From: JAIVGZ01 sp964552205
GTDB lineage: Bacteria > Pseudomonadota > Gammaproteobacteria > Natronospirales > JAIVGZ01
Assembly (NCBI GenBank): GCA_964552205.1
Contig: CAZKFT010000009.1
Coordinates: 1-64,000 of the forward strand
Length of the DNA stretch: 64,000 bases
Direction of reading: 5' to 3'
Shown here: positions 27,928 through 35,992 of the stretch, one piece after another
Layout: each line of letters begins with the position of its first letter
How positions within the stretch are numbered: position 1 is the stretch's first letter
The notes under the pieces: generated by a model
Database searches by the model: none
What the model was told of the DNA's origin: nothing
What the model saw: only the letters and a program-made list of their open reading frames with translations
Program-made: the position numbers and the translations under genes

Positions 27928-28986
27928 TCAGGCCCGCGGAAAGGCGACCAGATGTTCAGCATCGATTCGTACGCGCACCTGCTCACCGACCTCGTGGTTC
28001 AGGTGGCTGGGGAACAGTGTCAAAAGACTGGTACCGGTGTCCAGCTTCAGTGTGTACAGGATCTCGGCACCTTTGAAGGCCTTATGTGTAATCAAGCCCT
28101 GTAGCGGACCCTCCGGATCGGGCACGATATCGTCAGGTCGCAACAGCACATCGACCTCGGTGCCCACAGGCCAGACGAAGGCGCGATTGCCGCTGATCTC
28201 GCCGGCTTCCGTTGCCAGTCGGTCGTGGTCCAACAGGCGCCCGGGCAGGAAACGACCTTGGCCGATGAAGTCCGCCACAAACCGATTCGATGGTTCGTGG
28301 TACAGGTTATAGGGTGTGTCCCACTGCACCACACGTCCTTCGTGCATGACTCCGACGACGTCACCGATGGCGAAAGCCTCGTGCTGATCGTGGGTGACTA
28401 CGATGGCAGTAGCATTCTGCGAGCGCAGGATATCGCGTACTTCGATGGTCAACCGTTCACGCAGGTCCACATCCAGGTTGGAGAAGGGTTCGTCTAGCAG
28501 GATGAGGTCTGGACGCGGCGCAAGCGCGCGAGCCAATGCCACTCGTTGCTGTTGGCCGCCAGACAACTCGTGAGGCCAGCGGTCGGCGTGTTCGGCGAGG
28601 TCGGTGAGCGCCAGCAATTCCTGGACGCGCGCCGCCCGTTCGGACTTGCTACCCGTCCTGAGGCCGAAGGCGATATTGCCCGCAACGGTCATATGGGGGA
28701 AAAGGGCGTAGTCCTGGAATACCATGCCGATGCGACGGCGTTCCGGCGCGATGGCGGTATCTACAGAGGACACCAAATCGCCACGCAGGCGTATTTCTCC
28801 GGCATACACAGGTTCGAATCCCGCGATGGCACGCAACACGGTGGTTTTGCCACAGCCACTGGGCCCGAGCAGGCATGCAATGGTCCCCGGCCGCAACACG
28901 AAGGTGAGGCCGCGCACGACAGCATCCGCGTCGTAGCGGCACTCAATATCGCGAACTTCAAGGACCGGCGTTTCCACGGGGCTCAT
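27928..28986 (-). CDS. ABC transporter ATP-binding protein, FbpC/CysA-like
   Basis: A 352-residue ATPase with Walker A GPSGCGKTTV, Q-loop MVFQDYALFPHMTV, signature LSGGQQQRVALARAL, Walker B LILLDEPFSNLD and H-loop VVTHDQHEA. A C-terminal TOBE-type domain begins near GRFLPGRLLDHDR and includes DVLLRPDDIVPDPEGPL. This arrangement is typical of iron(III) (FbpC) or sulfate/polyamine importers. No permease or binding-protein gene is adjacent, so it is an orphan. ATG 28986 starts the domain directly; upstream in-frame sequence lacks conserved features. Confidence 0.88.
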   Translation of the reverse strand: MSPVETPVLEVRDIECRYDADAVVRGLTFVLRPGTIACLLGPSGCGKTTVLRAIAGFEPVYAGEIRLRGDLVSSVDTAIAPERRRIGMVFQDYALFPHMTVAGNIAFGLRTGSKSERAARVQELLALTDLAEHADRWPHELSGGQQQRVALARALAPRPDLILLDEPFSNLDVDLRERLTIEVRDILRSQNATAIVVTHDQHEAFAIGDVVGVMHEGRVVQWDTPYNLYHEPSNRFVADFIGQGRFLPGRLLDHDRLATEAGEISGNRAFVWPVGTEVDVLLRPDDIVPDPEGPLQGLITHKAFKGAEILYTLKLDTGTSLLTLFPSHLNHEVGEQVRVRIDAEHLVAFPRA

Positions 28987-29014
28987 TCTACCTGACCCCA
29001 CGGAAGGCGCGGAC

Positions 29015-30166
29015 TTAGCGCCGTCGGCGCCTCCCGTCGCGGGCCGCCTCGGCGTACGGCGGGCCAAACTCCAATCCGGCTGCAGCATCCATCGACATAA
29101 CGCGGTCTCCTGGCGATGCACCTGCGCCACCAATAGCGGACGCGATGGAAAACCGCTCCCTCACTTCCACGATGGTCACTTCGCCTGCGAGTGCATCGTC
29201 GGAACCCAGCGAGATGCCCGTCTCGGGGTCAATGAGCTCCTCGCCCTTACGCCATACTTGCAGTCGGTCACCCGGGTTCACCAGCCCTTGGCCGAGATTG
29301 ATGAAGATGCGGCCGTTGTCGTTGCGGATGACGGCACCCGTGGTGGGGCGGTTTCCGACCTGCTTCACCAGCTCGAAAGCAGCTTCATTGAGCGTTGCAA
29401 TCATGACCTGCCCGATGGGAAGTCGGGAGTAGTCGTTGACGAAACCACCCAGTGCGCCACCCCCCACAAAGCCGCCCCCGCCAAAATTGACACCTGACTC
29501 GGAGATTTCCCGGTTGATCTGACGCGTGAACATAATTTCACTGGTCGTCGCATCGATGACACGCAGATTGATTCCCACCGCAGCATTTTTGCTGGTTACC
29601 CGCATGCCACCCAGCACTGCACCGGCGCGTCCGCCAATGAGGCCGCCAACGCCTACATCTCTGCCACTGACATCCGCCTCGTAATGCGTCACCACCACCT
29701 GCACGAGGAACTGCGCGCCGGCGATGCTACCTACTTGGGCGGCTGAAGGTGCGGCGACACGCCCCGTTGCGCCGAGATCCTGTTCTCCGAGCACGGCGCC
29801 CACAGCCACACGCTCGACCAGGCGGAAGCGGTTGGTGCGATTCAGGATGTCGGTGACAATGGCCTCGATGCCGTTGACCGGCACCATAGTCGCGCTGCTG
29901 ACGACCGCACCACTGCGCCCGTCACCATCGGACCATTGCACGCTCCCTGCGCCCGAGGTGTTGTCAACCGGTAGAACAGCAATGCGGGCGCGTGGACCGG
30001 CGTAGTTTCCCCATTCAACATTGAATAGGTCTTCGACCGGAACAGGTTCGAGTGTCTCTGGCAACGGGATGCGCCCACTGTCCTTGACGATGTAACCGAC
30101 ATAGTCCGCATGGGCACTCGAAACGACGAATGCCGCGGCGACCATCAATAGCCGCAAGTTCTTCAT
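29015..30166 (-). CDS. CsgG/HfaB-like curli-assembly family protein
   Basis: A 383-residue exported protein with signal peptide MKNLRLLMVAAAFVVSSAHA. The mature part follows the CsgG pattern: ARIAVLPVDNTSGAGS, GIEAIVTDILNRTNRFRLVE, GSIAGAQFLVQVVVTHYEAD, VGINLRVIDATTSEIMFTRQ and a Gly-rich stretch GGGGFVGGGALGG, then a C-terminal extension with IFINLGQGLVNPGDRLQVW. There is no lipobox Cys, unlike CsgG. AGGAGG precedes the start. No curli subunit gene is nearby; it may help assemble another surface structure. Family assignment is by pattern. Confidence 0.72.
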   Translation of the reverse strand: MKNLRLLMVAAAFVVSSAHADYVGYIVKDSGRIPLPETLEPVPVEDLFNVEWGNYAGPRARIAVLPVDNTSGAGSVQWSDGDGRSGAVVSSATMVPVNGIEAIVTDILNRTNRFRLVERVAVGAVLGEQDLGATGRVAAPSAAQVGSIAGAQFLVQVVVTHYEADVSGRDVGVGGLIGGRAGAVLGGMRVTSKNAAVGINLRVIDATTSEIMFTRQINREISESGVNFGGGGFVGGGALGGFVNDYSRLPIGQVMIATLNEAAFELVKQVGNRPTTGAVIRNDNGRIFINLGQGLVNPGDRLQVWRKGEELIDPETGISLGSDDALAGEVTIVEVRERFSIASAIGGAGASPGDRVMSMDAAAGLEFGPPYAEAARDGRRRRR

Positions 30167-30179
30167 GAGACCTCCTCCC

Positions 30180-30698
30180 TTAGAACAGCAATCCGTGTTG
30201 TGCGCCCATGAACAGCAGCATACCGATGGACAGCATCACATTGGTCCGCGAGGCGAGGAAGGCGACGCGCTTGGCGCGTGCTTTCTCTTCATCCGTTGCA
30301 GGGACCAGCCCGAGCACCTTCTTTTGATTGCGCCAGATCAGACCCCAGACGTTCAGCAACATGATGGTACCCAACCACGCACCCATGCCGATGGCGACAA
30401 CATAGCGGCTGGCGATCTCGGCCGTTGCGCCCAGCGTGAACGCATCCATGAAGATGCCACGATTCGCGAGCAGGGCAGCGCCCGACAACCAGGTCACGAC
30501 AGCGCCCCAACGGAACCACCATAGTGCGCGCGGGACGATGTACTTCGTGACACCAGCAGGTCCGGGACCACCTTGGTCCGATGCGGCCTGTGCGAGCCCG
30601 GGAACTTGTACGAAGTTGAAATAGTAGAGAAGCCCGATCCAGGTGATGCCTGAAAGGAAGTGAATCCAGCGGAACGTCAGGTCAATGTTGAATTCCAT
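30180..30698 (-). CDS. PuuD-like (urate oxidase N-terminal domain) membrane protein
   Basis: A 172-residue integral membrane protein with about four segments (FRWIHFLSGITWIGLLYYFN; GAVVTWLSGAALLANRG; MGAWLGTIMLLNVWGLIW; ASRTNVMLSIGMLLFMGAQH). It matches the N-terminal domain of PuuD urate hydroxylases but lacks their C-terminal cytochrome c domain, so urate oxidation is not implied. Conserved His residues in the first and last segments might bind heme. It is 10 bases downstream of a 32-residue membrane peptide gene and its stop overlaps the ribosome binding site of the CsgG-like gene. Confidence 0.75.
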   Translation of the reverse strand: MEFNIDLTFRWIHFLSGITWIGLLYYFNFVQVPGLAQAASDQGGPGPAGVTKYIVPRALWWFRWGAVVTWLSGAALLANRGIFMDAFTLGATAEIASRYVVAIGMGAWLGTIMLLNVWGLIWRNQKKVLGLVPATDEEKARAKRVAFLASRTNVMLSIGMLLFMGAQHGLLF

Positions 30699-30708
30699 GG
30701 TGGCGGCC

Positions 30709-30807
30709 TCAGGCGATCAGTTTGACGATGAAGGTCAGCACCACAGCCAGAATGACGCCGGCGATGATGGTGCCATGGATGGTTTCCAACGGATTCAGGT
30801 TCTTCAT
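30709..30807 (-). CDS. 32-residue single-span membrane microprotein
   Basis: A short open frame starting at ATG 30807 encodes MKNLNPLETIHGTIIAGVIL followed by AVVLTFIVKLIA. This is a polar N-terminus, one hydrophobic span and a Lys near the end. A G-rich site (GGGGGGAA on the minus strand) lies 10-17 bases upstream. The stop is 10 bases before the PuuD-like gene, so the two are probably co-transcribed. I do not recognise a family; it may be a small partner of the PuuD-like protein. Confidence 0.6.
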   Translation of the reverse strand: MKNLNPLETIHGTIIAGVILAVVLTFIVKLIA

Positions 30808-30847
30808 GATGGTCGTTCCCCCCAAGGAATCGAGTGTGGACTCAATT

Positions 30848-30876
30848 TTGAAGAATATGCCAGCACCTTGCATAAT
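30848..30876 (+). promoter_or_regulatory. Candidate sigma-70 promoter of hyuB
   Basis: TTGAAG (30848-30853) and CATAAT (30871-30876) are exactly 17 bases apart. Initiation would fall near 30883, just before a ten-codon frame (ATG 30887 to TGA 30919) whose stop overlaps the hyuB TTG start at 30912. Confidence 0.45.
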
Positions 30877-30911
30877 TCAAACCATCATGTGCGCCCCGCA
30901 GAGCATCACGC

Positions 30912-32432
30912 TTGGCTGACCTCGACCCTATCGAGTTGAGCCTGCTTTCAGGTCGCCTGGCTGCCATTTGCGACGAAATGGGCGCAGTTCTCCGGCGCTC
31001 CGCTTTTTCCCCGAACATTCGTGAGCGTCTCGATTTTTCCTGCGCGCTCTTCGACGTGAATGGGCATCTGGTGGCCCAGGCCGCGCATATTCCGGTGCAC
31101 CTAGGAAGCATGGCGTATGCGATGGCAGGCGTTGTAGCCACCCGTGATTGGCACGCAGGCGAAACGGTGGTGTTCAACGACCCCTTCCTGGGTGGCACGC
31201 ATCTACCGGACATCACGCTCGTGTCGCCGGTATTTGTTGGCGATGTGCTGGCGGGATTTGTCGCCAATCGCGCGCATCATGCCGATATCGGCGCAAGCGC
31301 GCCGGGTTCCATGCCGTTGTCCACCTCCCTCGACGAGGAAGGACTGCTGTTGTCACCGATGCCGTTGGCGGCGGCCATGGAGAAGTTGGCCGTCGTGCTG
31401 GCAGACCCAGCTCGCGCCCATGGCGACTTTTCCGCACAGGTCGCGGCGAACCAGGCGGGGGTGAGGCGCTTTGCGCGGTTAGCGTCGGCAGCGAATTTCA
31501 CTGACGCGCTCGCCCAACTCAACGCGTATGGTCGGCGTATGGCGCATGCTGCGCTCTCTGCATTGCCAGCCGGACAGTATGCGTTCACGGATTACCTTGA
31601 CGACGACGGTGCGGGGACCGATTCACTTCCTATAGCAGTGTCGCTCGGAGTTGCAGATGGTCAGGTCAGGGTGGACTTTGAGGGGACGGCGCCGCAGTGT
31701 CGCGGCAACCTCAACTGCCCGATGCCTGTCACCGCAGCAGCGGTCTGGTATGCCTTCCGTTGCCTGATGCCCAAGGCTATTCCCGCGTGTCACGGTGCGT
31801 TCGCGGCGATCGAATTGCATGCACCTGTCGGCACACTGGTGAATGCGTGTCGACCTGCTGCAGTTGCGGCAGGGAACGTGGAGACCAGTCAGCGCATCGT
31901 GGATGCGGTGCTGGGCGCATTGGCGTCGGCCATCCCGGATCGCGTGTGTGCGGCAGCGCAGGGAACCATGAACAATCTCGCGTTAGGTTCACGCGATGCC
32001 GATGCTGCTTGGGACTATTACGAGACGATGGCCGGAGGTCTGGGCGCGCACCGATACGGGGCGGGCTTGTCCGCTGTGCAGGCACACATGACCAATACCT
32101 TGAATACACCGGCGGAGGCCTTGGAGATGACGCTGCCGCTGCGCATCCGTCGCAATGCTGTGCGGCGCGGATCGGGTGGCGAGGGTCAGCATCCCGGCGG
32201 TGACGGGTTGGTCAGGGAAGTGGAGGCTTTGGCGCCCATGACGGCCACCTTGATCACTGAACGCCGCACAGGTGCGCCGTGGGGGCTTGCCGGGGGTGGG
32301 CCGGGACTGTCTGGGCGGAACCGCCTGAACAGCCAGGAGCTTCCTGGCAAGTGTGCCCTGACGCTGACGCCCGGAGACCGACTTTCTGTAGAGACCCCAG
32401 GCGGCGGGGCTTGGGGGCCACCCGCGCTATAA
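30912..32432 (+). CDS. Hydantoinase B/oxoprolinase family protein (HyuB)
   Basis: A 506-residue protein of the HyuB family, which with HyuA forms ATP-dependent hydantoinases, 5-oxoprolinases or acetone carboxylases. Key stretches are GAVLRRSAFSPNIRERLDFS, VHLGSMAYAM, GETVVFNDPFLGGTHLPDIT and NRAHHADIGASAPGSMP, and it ends with the usual ETPGGGAWGPP. The only start matching the family alignment is TTG at 30912; an in-frame stop lies upstream at 30873. No hyuA is adjacent, so the substrate is unknown and the partner must be elsewhere, if it exists. Confidence 0.87.
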   Translation: MADLDPIELSLLSGRLAAICDEMGAVLRRSAFSPNIRERLDFSCALFDVNGHLVAQAAHIPVHLGSMAYAMAGVVATRDWHAGETVVFNDPFLGGTHLPDITLVSPVFVGDVLAGFVANRAHHADIGASAPGSMPLSTSLDEEGLLLSPMPLAAAMEKLAVVLADPARAHGDFSAQVAANQAGVRRFARLASAANFTDALAQLNAYGRRMAHAALSALPAGQYAFTDYLDDDGAGTDSLPIAVSLGVADGQVRVDFEGTAPQCRGNLNCPMPVTAAAVWYAFRCLMPKAIPACHGAFAAIELHAPVGTLVNACRPAAVAAGNVETSQRIVDAVLGALASAIPDRVCAAAQGTMNNLALGSRDADAAWDYYETMAGGLGAHRYGAGLSAVQAHMTNTLNTPAEALEMTLPLRIRRNAVRRGSGGEGQHPGGDGLVREVEALAPMTATLITERRTGAPWGLAGGGPGLSGRNRLNSQELPGKCALTLTPGDRLSVETPGGGAWGPPAL

Positions 32433-32433
32433 T
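32428..32433 (+). promoter_or_regulatory. Candidate -10 element of the BON lipoprotein gene
   Basis: A perfect TATAAT overlaps the hyuB stop and ends six bases before GTG 32440. This would give a leaderless transcript. No convincing -35 is seen. Confidence 0.35.
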
Positions 32434-32439
32434 GCATCC

Positions 32440-32799
32440 GTGAAAAGTAGAATCCCCCGCCTGTTGGTAGCCACCATGCTGGTCATGTCCTTGAATGGGT
32501 GTGTTGCCGTGCTCGTCGGTGGTGCGGCGGTGGGTGGCTACTATGTTGGCAAGGACGAGCGGACGCCAGGCCAGATTGCAGAGGATGCGACCATTGTCGC
32601 TGCCATCAACGCGCGCTATGTGCGTGACGACCTGGTCCGGGCAAGGGACATCAATGTGGATTGCTACATGTTGGTGGTTTCACTCAAAGGCAAGGTGCGC
32701 AGTGCAGAGGCCAGGGCACGCGCCATTGAAATCGCCCGCGCGGTGGAAAACGTATTCGATGTGGTCGCGGACGAACTCGTCATCGACCCGGTGAACTGA
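32440..32799 (+). CDS. BON-domain lipoprotein
   Basis: A 119-residue envelope protein. The signal KSRIPRLLVATMLVMSLNGC ends at a lipobox Cys, followed by a Gly-rich stretch AVLVGGAAVGGYYVGKDER. A single BON domain follows (IVAAINARYVRDDLVRARDI, then LVVSLKGKVRSAEARARAIE and VFDVVADELVI). BON domains bind phospholipid membranes; relatives such as DolP/OsmY maintain the outer membrane, but those carry two BON domains. The start is GTG 32440 with no ribosome binding site. grxD follows after 18 bases. Confidence 0.83.
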   Translation: MKSRIPRLLVATMLVMSLNGCVAVLVGGAAVGGYYVGKDERTPGQIAEDATIVAAINARYVRDDLVRARDINVDCYMLVVSLKGKVRSAEARARAIEIARAVENVFDVVADELVIDPVN

Positions 32800-32817
32800 C
32801 AAGAGAGGGAAGTTGCA

Positions 32818-33156
32818 ATGGAAGTGATGGAACGTATCAAACATTACGTGGAAGACAACAGCATCATGCTGTTCATGAAAGGCACACCCGACTTCCCGCA
32901 GTGCGGGTTCTCCAGCAAGGTCGTGCAGGTGCTCAAAGCAGTGCGCGCAGATTTTGCTGCTGTCAATGTGCTGGAAGACCCGGAGGTTCGCGCCAACCTG
33001 CCCGCGTACGCAAACTGGCCGACCTTCCCGCAACTCTATGTGAAGGGCGAGTTGATCGGAGGGTGCGACATCACCATGGAGATGTTTCAGTCAGGTGAGT
33101 TGCAACAACTGGTCGATGAGGCCTTGGGCCGTCAGTCGGTCGAGACCACACCCTGA
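32818..33156 (+). CDS. grxD: Monothiol glutaredoxin GrxD
   Basis: A 112-residue Grx4-type protein with active site CGFS in DFPQCGFSSKVVQVL, plus WPTFPQLYVKGELIGGCDI for glutathione binding. CGFS glutaredoxins carry and transfer [2Fe-2S] clusters with BolA partners. AGAGAGGGAAG upstream gives a good ribosome binding site. Its 3' end overlaps the convergent rnt gene by 25 bases. Confidence 0.96.
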   Translation: MEVMERIKHYVEDNSIMLFMKGTPDFPQCGFSSKVVQVLKAVRADFAAVNVLEDPEVRANLPAYANWPTFPQLYVKGELIGGCDITMEMFQSGELQQLVDEALGRQSVETTP

Positions 33157-33749
33157 TATAAGTCATCCATCCGGTTGACCAGCCGGCAGAACAGTTCTGC
33201 AGTCAGCTCTGCGTCGTAGGCCGCCGAGTGTGCCTCACGCGAATCCCAGGACATGCCCATGGCCTCGATTGCTCGTGCCAACACCGTTTGGCCCAGCGCG
33301 ACTCCGGCAAGCGTGACGGTGTCGAACGAGCTGAAGGGATGGAATGGGTTGCGCTTGATATCCGCACGGGCGATGGCCGCGTTAAGGAACGCAAGATCGA
33401 ACCAGGAGTTGTGTCCGACGAGAATGGCCCGGGAGCATCCTGCTTCCTTCACCGCTCGCCGGACTTCTCGAAAGATGCGACGTAGCGCCTCTTCCTCGGG
33501 AAGCGCGGGCCGCAACGGGTGATACGGATCTATACCGGTGATTTCCAGGGATGCCGGTTCGATGTTTGCACCTTCGAACGGCTTCACATGAAAGCAATAG
33601 GTAGTGTCCCGCTCTATCTGACCGGCATCGTCCATATGCAGTGTCACGGCCGCAATTTCGAGTAGGGCATCCGTTTGCGGGTTGAAGCCACCCGTTTCTA
33701 CGTCCACCACGACCGGTAGAAACCCACGGAACCGATTGGCGAGGCTCAT
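33132..33749 (-). CDS. rnt: Ribonuclease T
   Basis: A DEDDh 3' exonuclease of 205 residues that trims tRNA and other stable RNAs. Catalytic motifs are VVVDVETGGFNPQT (Asp, Glu), LVGHNSWFDLAFLNAA (Asp) and REAHSAAYDAELTA (His, Asp). The length matches E. coli RNase T (215). The start overlaps the end of pyrC by four bases; pairing with pyrC is usual in Pseudomonas and related genera. Confidence 0.95.
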   Translation of the reverse strand: MSLANRFRGFLPVVVDVETGGFNPQTDALLEIAAVTLHMDDAGQIERDTTYCFHVKPFEGANIEPASLEITGIDPYHPLRPALPEEEALRRIFREVRRAVKEAGCSRAILVGHNSWFDLAFLNAAIARADIKRNPFHPFSSFDTVTLAGVALGQTVLARAIEAMGMSWDSREAHSAAYDAELTAELFCRLVNRMDDLYQGVVSTD

Positions 33750-34935
33750 CCGCCTAGCCGCCAGGCGACAGATTCACCTGCCCGCAAGGGCACCAATGTG
33801 TCGTTTCCCATGGGGTAGGCCTCCGGAACCACCCACGGGTCACGCACCAGGGTGATGGAGGTGTCGTTCCTCGGTAGACCGTAAAAGTCCGCGCCGAAGT
33901 GCGACGCAAAGCCCTCCAGCCGGTCCAACGCCCCGGCCTGGTCAAACACCTCCGCGTACAGTTCAATCCCCGCATGGGCGGTGTAGATGCCTGCGCACCC
34001 GCAATCGCTTTCTTTCGCGCTACGCGCATGCGGTGCGCTGTCGGTTCCGAGGAAGAATTTCGGGCTGCCGCTGATGGCTGCGGCCAGCAGTGCTTCCTGA
34101 TGGACCCGCCGTTTGAGCACCGGCAAGCAATAGAGGTGTGGTCGAAGTCCGCCGCGGAACATCGCTCCACGCTCGTACAGCAAATGGTGGGCGGTCAGGG
34201 TAGCCGCAACATTCGGTCCGATTCCTTCCACAAACGCGACCCCCTCGCGCGTGGTGAGGTGCTCGAGCACTACGCGAAGGGTGGGTAAGCTCTTGATCAG
34301 GGGTTGCAGTACGCGTTCGATGAAGACCGCTTCGCGGTCGAACGGGTCGACATCTGCATCGGTCACTTCCCCGTGGACCAGTAGTGGCATGCCGATTTCA
34401 GCCATGCGCTCAAGGGCAGGCAGGGCCCTGACCAGGTCAGTGACGCCAGCGTCTGAATTGGTGGTTGCGCCAGCGGGGTACAGTTTTACACCGTGAACGA
34501 AGCCGCTGTCGTACGCAGCTTGGATATCCTCCGGTCTCGTGTTGTCGGTCAGATAGAGCGTCATCAGAGGCTGGAAGCGGCTGCCGGCCGGGAGCGCGGC
34601 CAGTATCCGGTCGCGATAGGCCGCCGCAAGCGCCACGCCCGTCACAGGCGGCTTCAGGTTGGGCATCACGATGGCCCGTCCGAAACGTGTCTCCGTATGG
34701 GGCAATACCGCAGCAAGCGCCGGTCCATCCCGCAGGTGCAGGTGCCAGTCGTCAGGGCGCGTCANNNNNNNNNNNNNNNNNNNNNNNNNNNNNNNNNNNN
34801 NNNNNNNNNNNNNNNNNNNNNNNNNNNNNNNNNNNNNNNNNNNNNNNNNNNNNNNNNNNNNNNNGCAGCAAGCGCCGGTCCATCCCGCAGGTGCAGGTGC
34901 CAGTCGTCAGGGCGCGTCAGGGAGAGGGTATCCAT
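33746..34935 (-). CDS. pyrC: Dihydroorotase (PyrC)
   Basis: Zinc amidohydrolase closing the dihydroorotate ring in pyrimidine synthesis. The N-terminus MDTLSLTRPDDWHLHLRDGP has the metal-binding HxH. Then come AIVMPNLKPP, VKLYPAGATTNSDAGV with the carboxylated Lys, LLVHGEV and FLGTDSAPH. The gene is interrupted by 100 N with 55-base identical flanks. Removing 155 bases leaves 1035 bases, 344 codons plus stop in one frame, matching the E. coli PyrC class. I consider it intact. Start ATG 34935; divergent from the LysR gene with only 25 bases between. Confidence 0.95.
34710..34919. other. False assembly gap with 55-base duplicated flanks (pyrC)
   Basis: Bases 34710-34764 and 34865-34919 are identical over 55 bases around 100 N, the same length of duplication as at 26903. 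Each copy encodes the dihydroorotase HxH segment. Collapsing one copy restores pyrC. Confidence 0.93.
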
Positions 34936-34960
34936 AGGCAGACTGGTATTATGGCACACG

Positions 34961-35887
34961 GTGAAAATCAACCTCAGAAACCTTGAAGTCTTCCGGGCGG
35001 TCGTTGCCAGCGGGTCCGCAACCGCTGCAGCCCGCTCACTTGGTGTGACCCAGCCTGCCGTCAGTCGCATGCTAGCCCAGCTGGAGAAGTCCATTGGGTG
35101 CACGCTTTTCTTTCGGGAAAAAGGCCGCCTTCACCCAACGCCGGAGGGGCTTCTGTATTTCGAAGAGGTGGAGCTCGCCTTTGCCAACCTGGACCGCCTG
35201 TCGCGGGTCGCGAACGACATGCGGAGTCTCAATGTTGGCCAGTTGCGCATCACGGCGCCGCCGAGCCTGGTGGAGGGCCTGATACCCGAGGTCATCGCCG
35301 AGTTCCTGGATTCACACCCGGGAATCCAGGTCACCCTTGATTCCCATGCGCCAGATCAGGCCAGAGAGATGGTCGCGAGCCGCGCAGTGGATTGTGGCAT
35401 CGGCAAGTTGCCCATAGACCATCCCGGCATCACCCACGAGGCCTTTGTCACTGTCGACACGGTATGCGCCATGCCGACTGACCATCCTCTGCGCAAGCTG
35501 AAAGTGATTACCCCGGATGATTTGCGCTCGGAGCCGTTGCTTCTTTTAGGGCAGGGCCGCACTTCACGCGGGCGCATAGAGGCGGCATTCCGCCATCTCG
35601 GCATCGTGCCGCAGGTCCGCGTGGAAACACACACAGTGGGAGCGGCTTGCGCGTGCGCTGCGCGCGGCATGGGTATCGCTATCGTCAATGGCCTGATGGC
35701 GCACCAGTACACCGACCGCGGTGTCGTACTGCGCCCGTTCCGCCCGAGAATCCTGCATGAGCTTGTGTTCATGACCCCTGCCACCACTCCCAGGCCACGC
35801 CTCACACAGGCTTTCTTCCAAGCTTGTCGCGACCATGTGAGGAAGCGTAAGGCCGCCTATTTCGTTGCCGAGGACACCACTTCCTGA
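34961..35887 (+). CDS. LysR-family transcriptional regulator
   Basis: A 308-residue LysR regulator. The helix-turn-helix is at residues about 3-60: LRNLEVFRAVVASGSATAAA, SLGVTQPAVSRMLAQLEKSI and FFREKGRLHPTPEG. The effector domain begins LRITAPPSLVEGLIP and includes DCGIGKLPIDH. I place the start at GTG 34961; TATTAT at 34947-34952 is only eight bases ahead, so the message may be leaderless. It lies upstream of the TonB receptor/Dpp operon in the same direction and is the likely regulator of that locus (inference from position). Confidence 0.9.
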   Translation: MKINLRNLEVFRAVVASGSATAAARSLGVTQPAVSRMLAQLEKSIGCTLFFREKGRLHPTPEGLLYFEEVELAFANLDRLSRVANDMRSLNVGQLRITAPPSLVEGLIPEVIAEFLDSHPGIQVTLDSHAPDQAREMVASRAVDCGIGKLPIDHPGITHEAFVTVDTVCAMPTDHPLRKLKVITPDDLRSEPLLLLGQGRTSRGRIEAAFRHLGIVPQVRVETHTVGAACACAARGMGIAIVNGLMAHQYTDRGVVLRPFRPRILHELVFMTPATTPRPRLTQAFFQACRDHVRKRKAAYFVAEDTTS

Positions 35888-35921
35888 CCATACCCTGTGT
35901 TTATGGAGCCATGCCTGCGCG

Positions 35922-35945
35922 GTCATGATATTGCGGTTTCATGAC
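35922..35945. promoter_or_regulatory. Inverted repeat upstream of the TonB receptor gene
   Basis: GTCATGA (35922-35928) and TCATGAC (35939-35945) are perfect inverted arms 10 bases apart, 48 bases ahead of the receptor start. Size and spacing suit a LysR-type or other dimeric regulator site. The remainder of 35888-35992 shows only the ribosome binding site (GAGGGGGG). Confidence 0.4.
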
Positions 35946-35992
35946 GGCGCTGATATCAACAGCATGAATCCTTGAGGGGGGTAAGAGTCACC

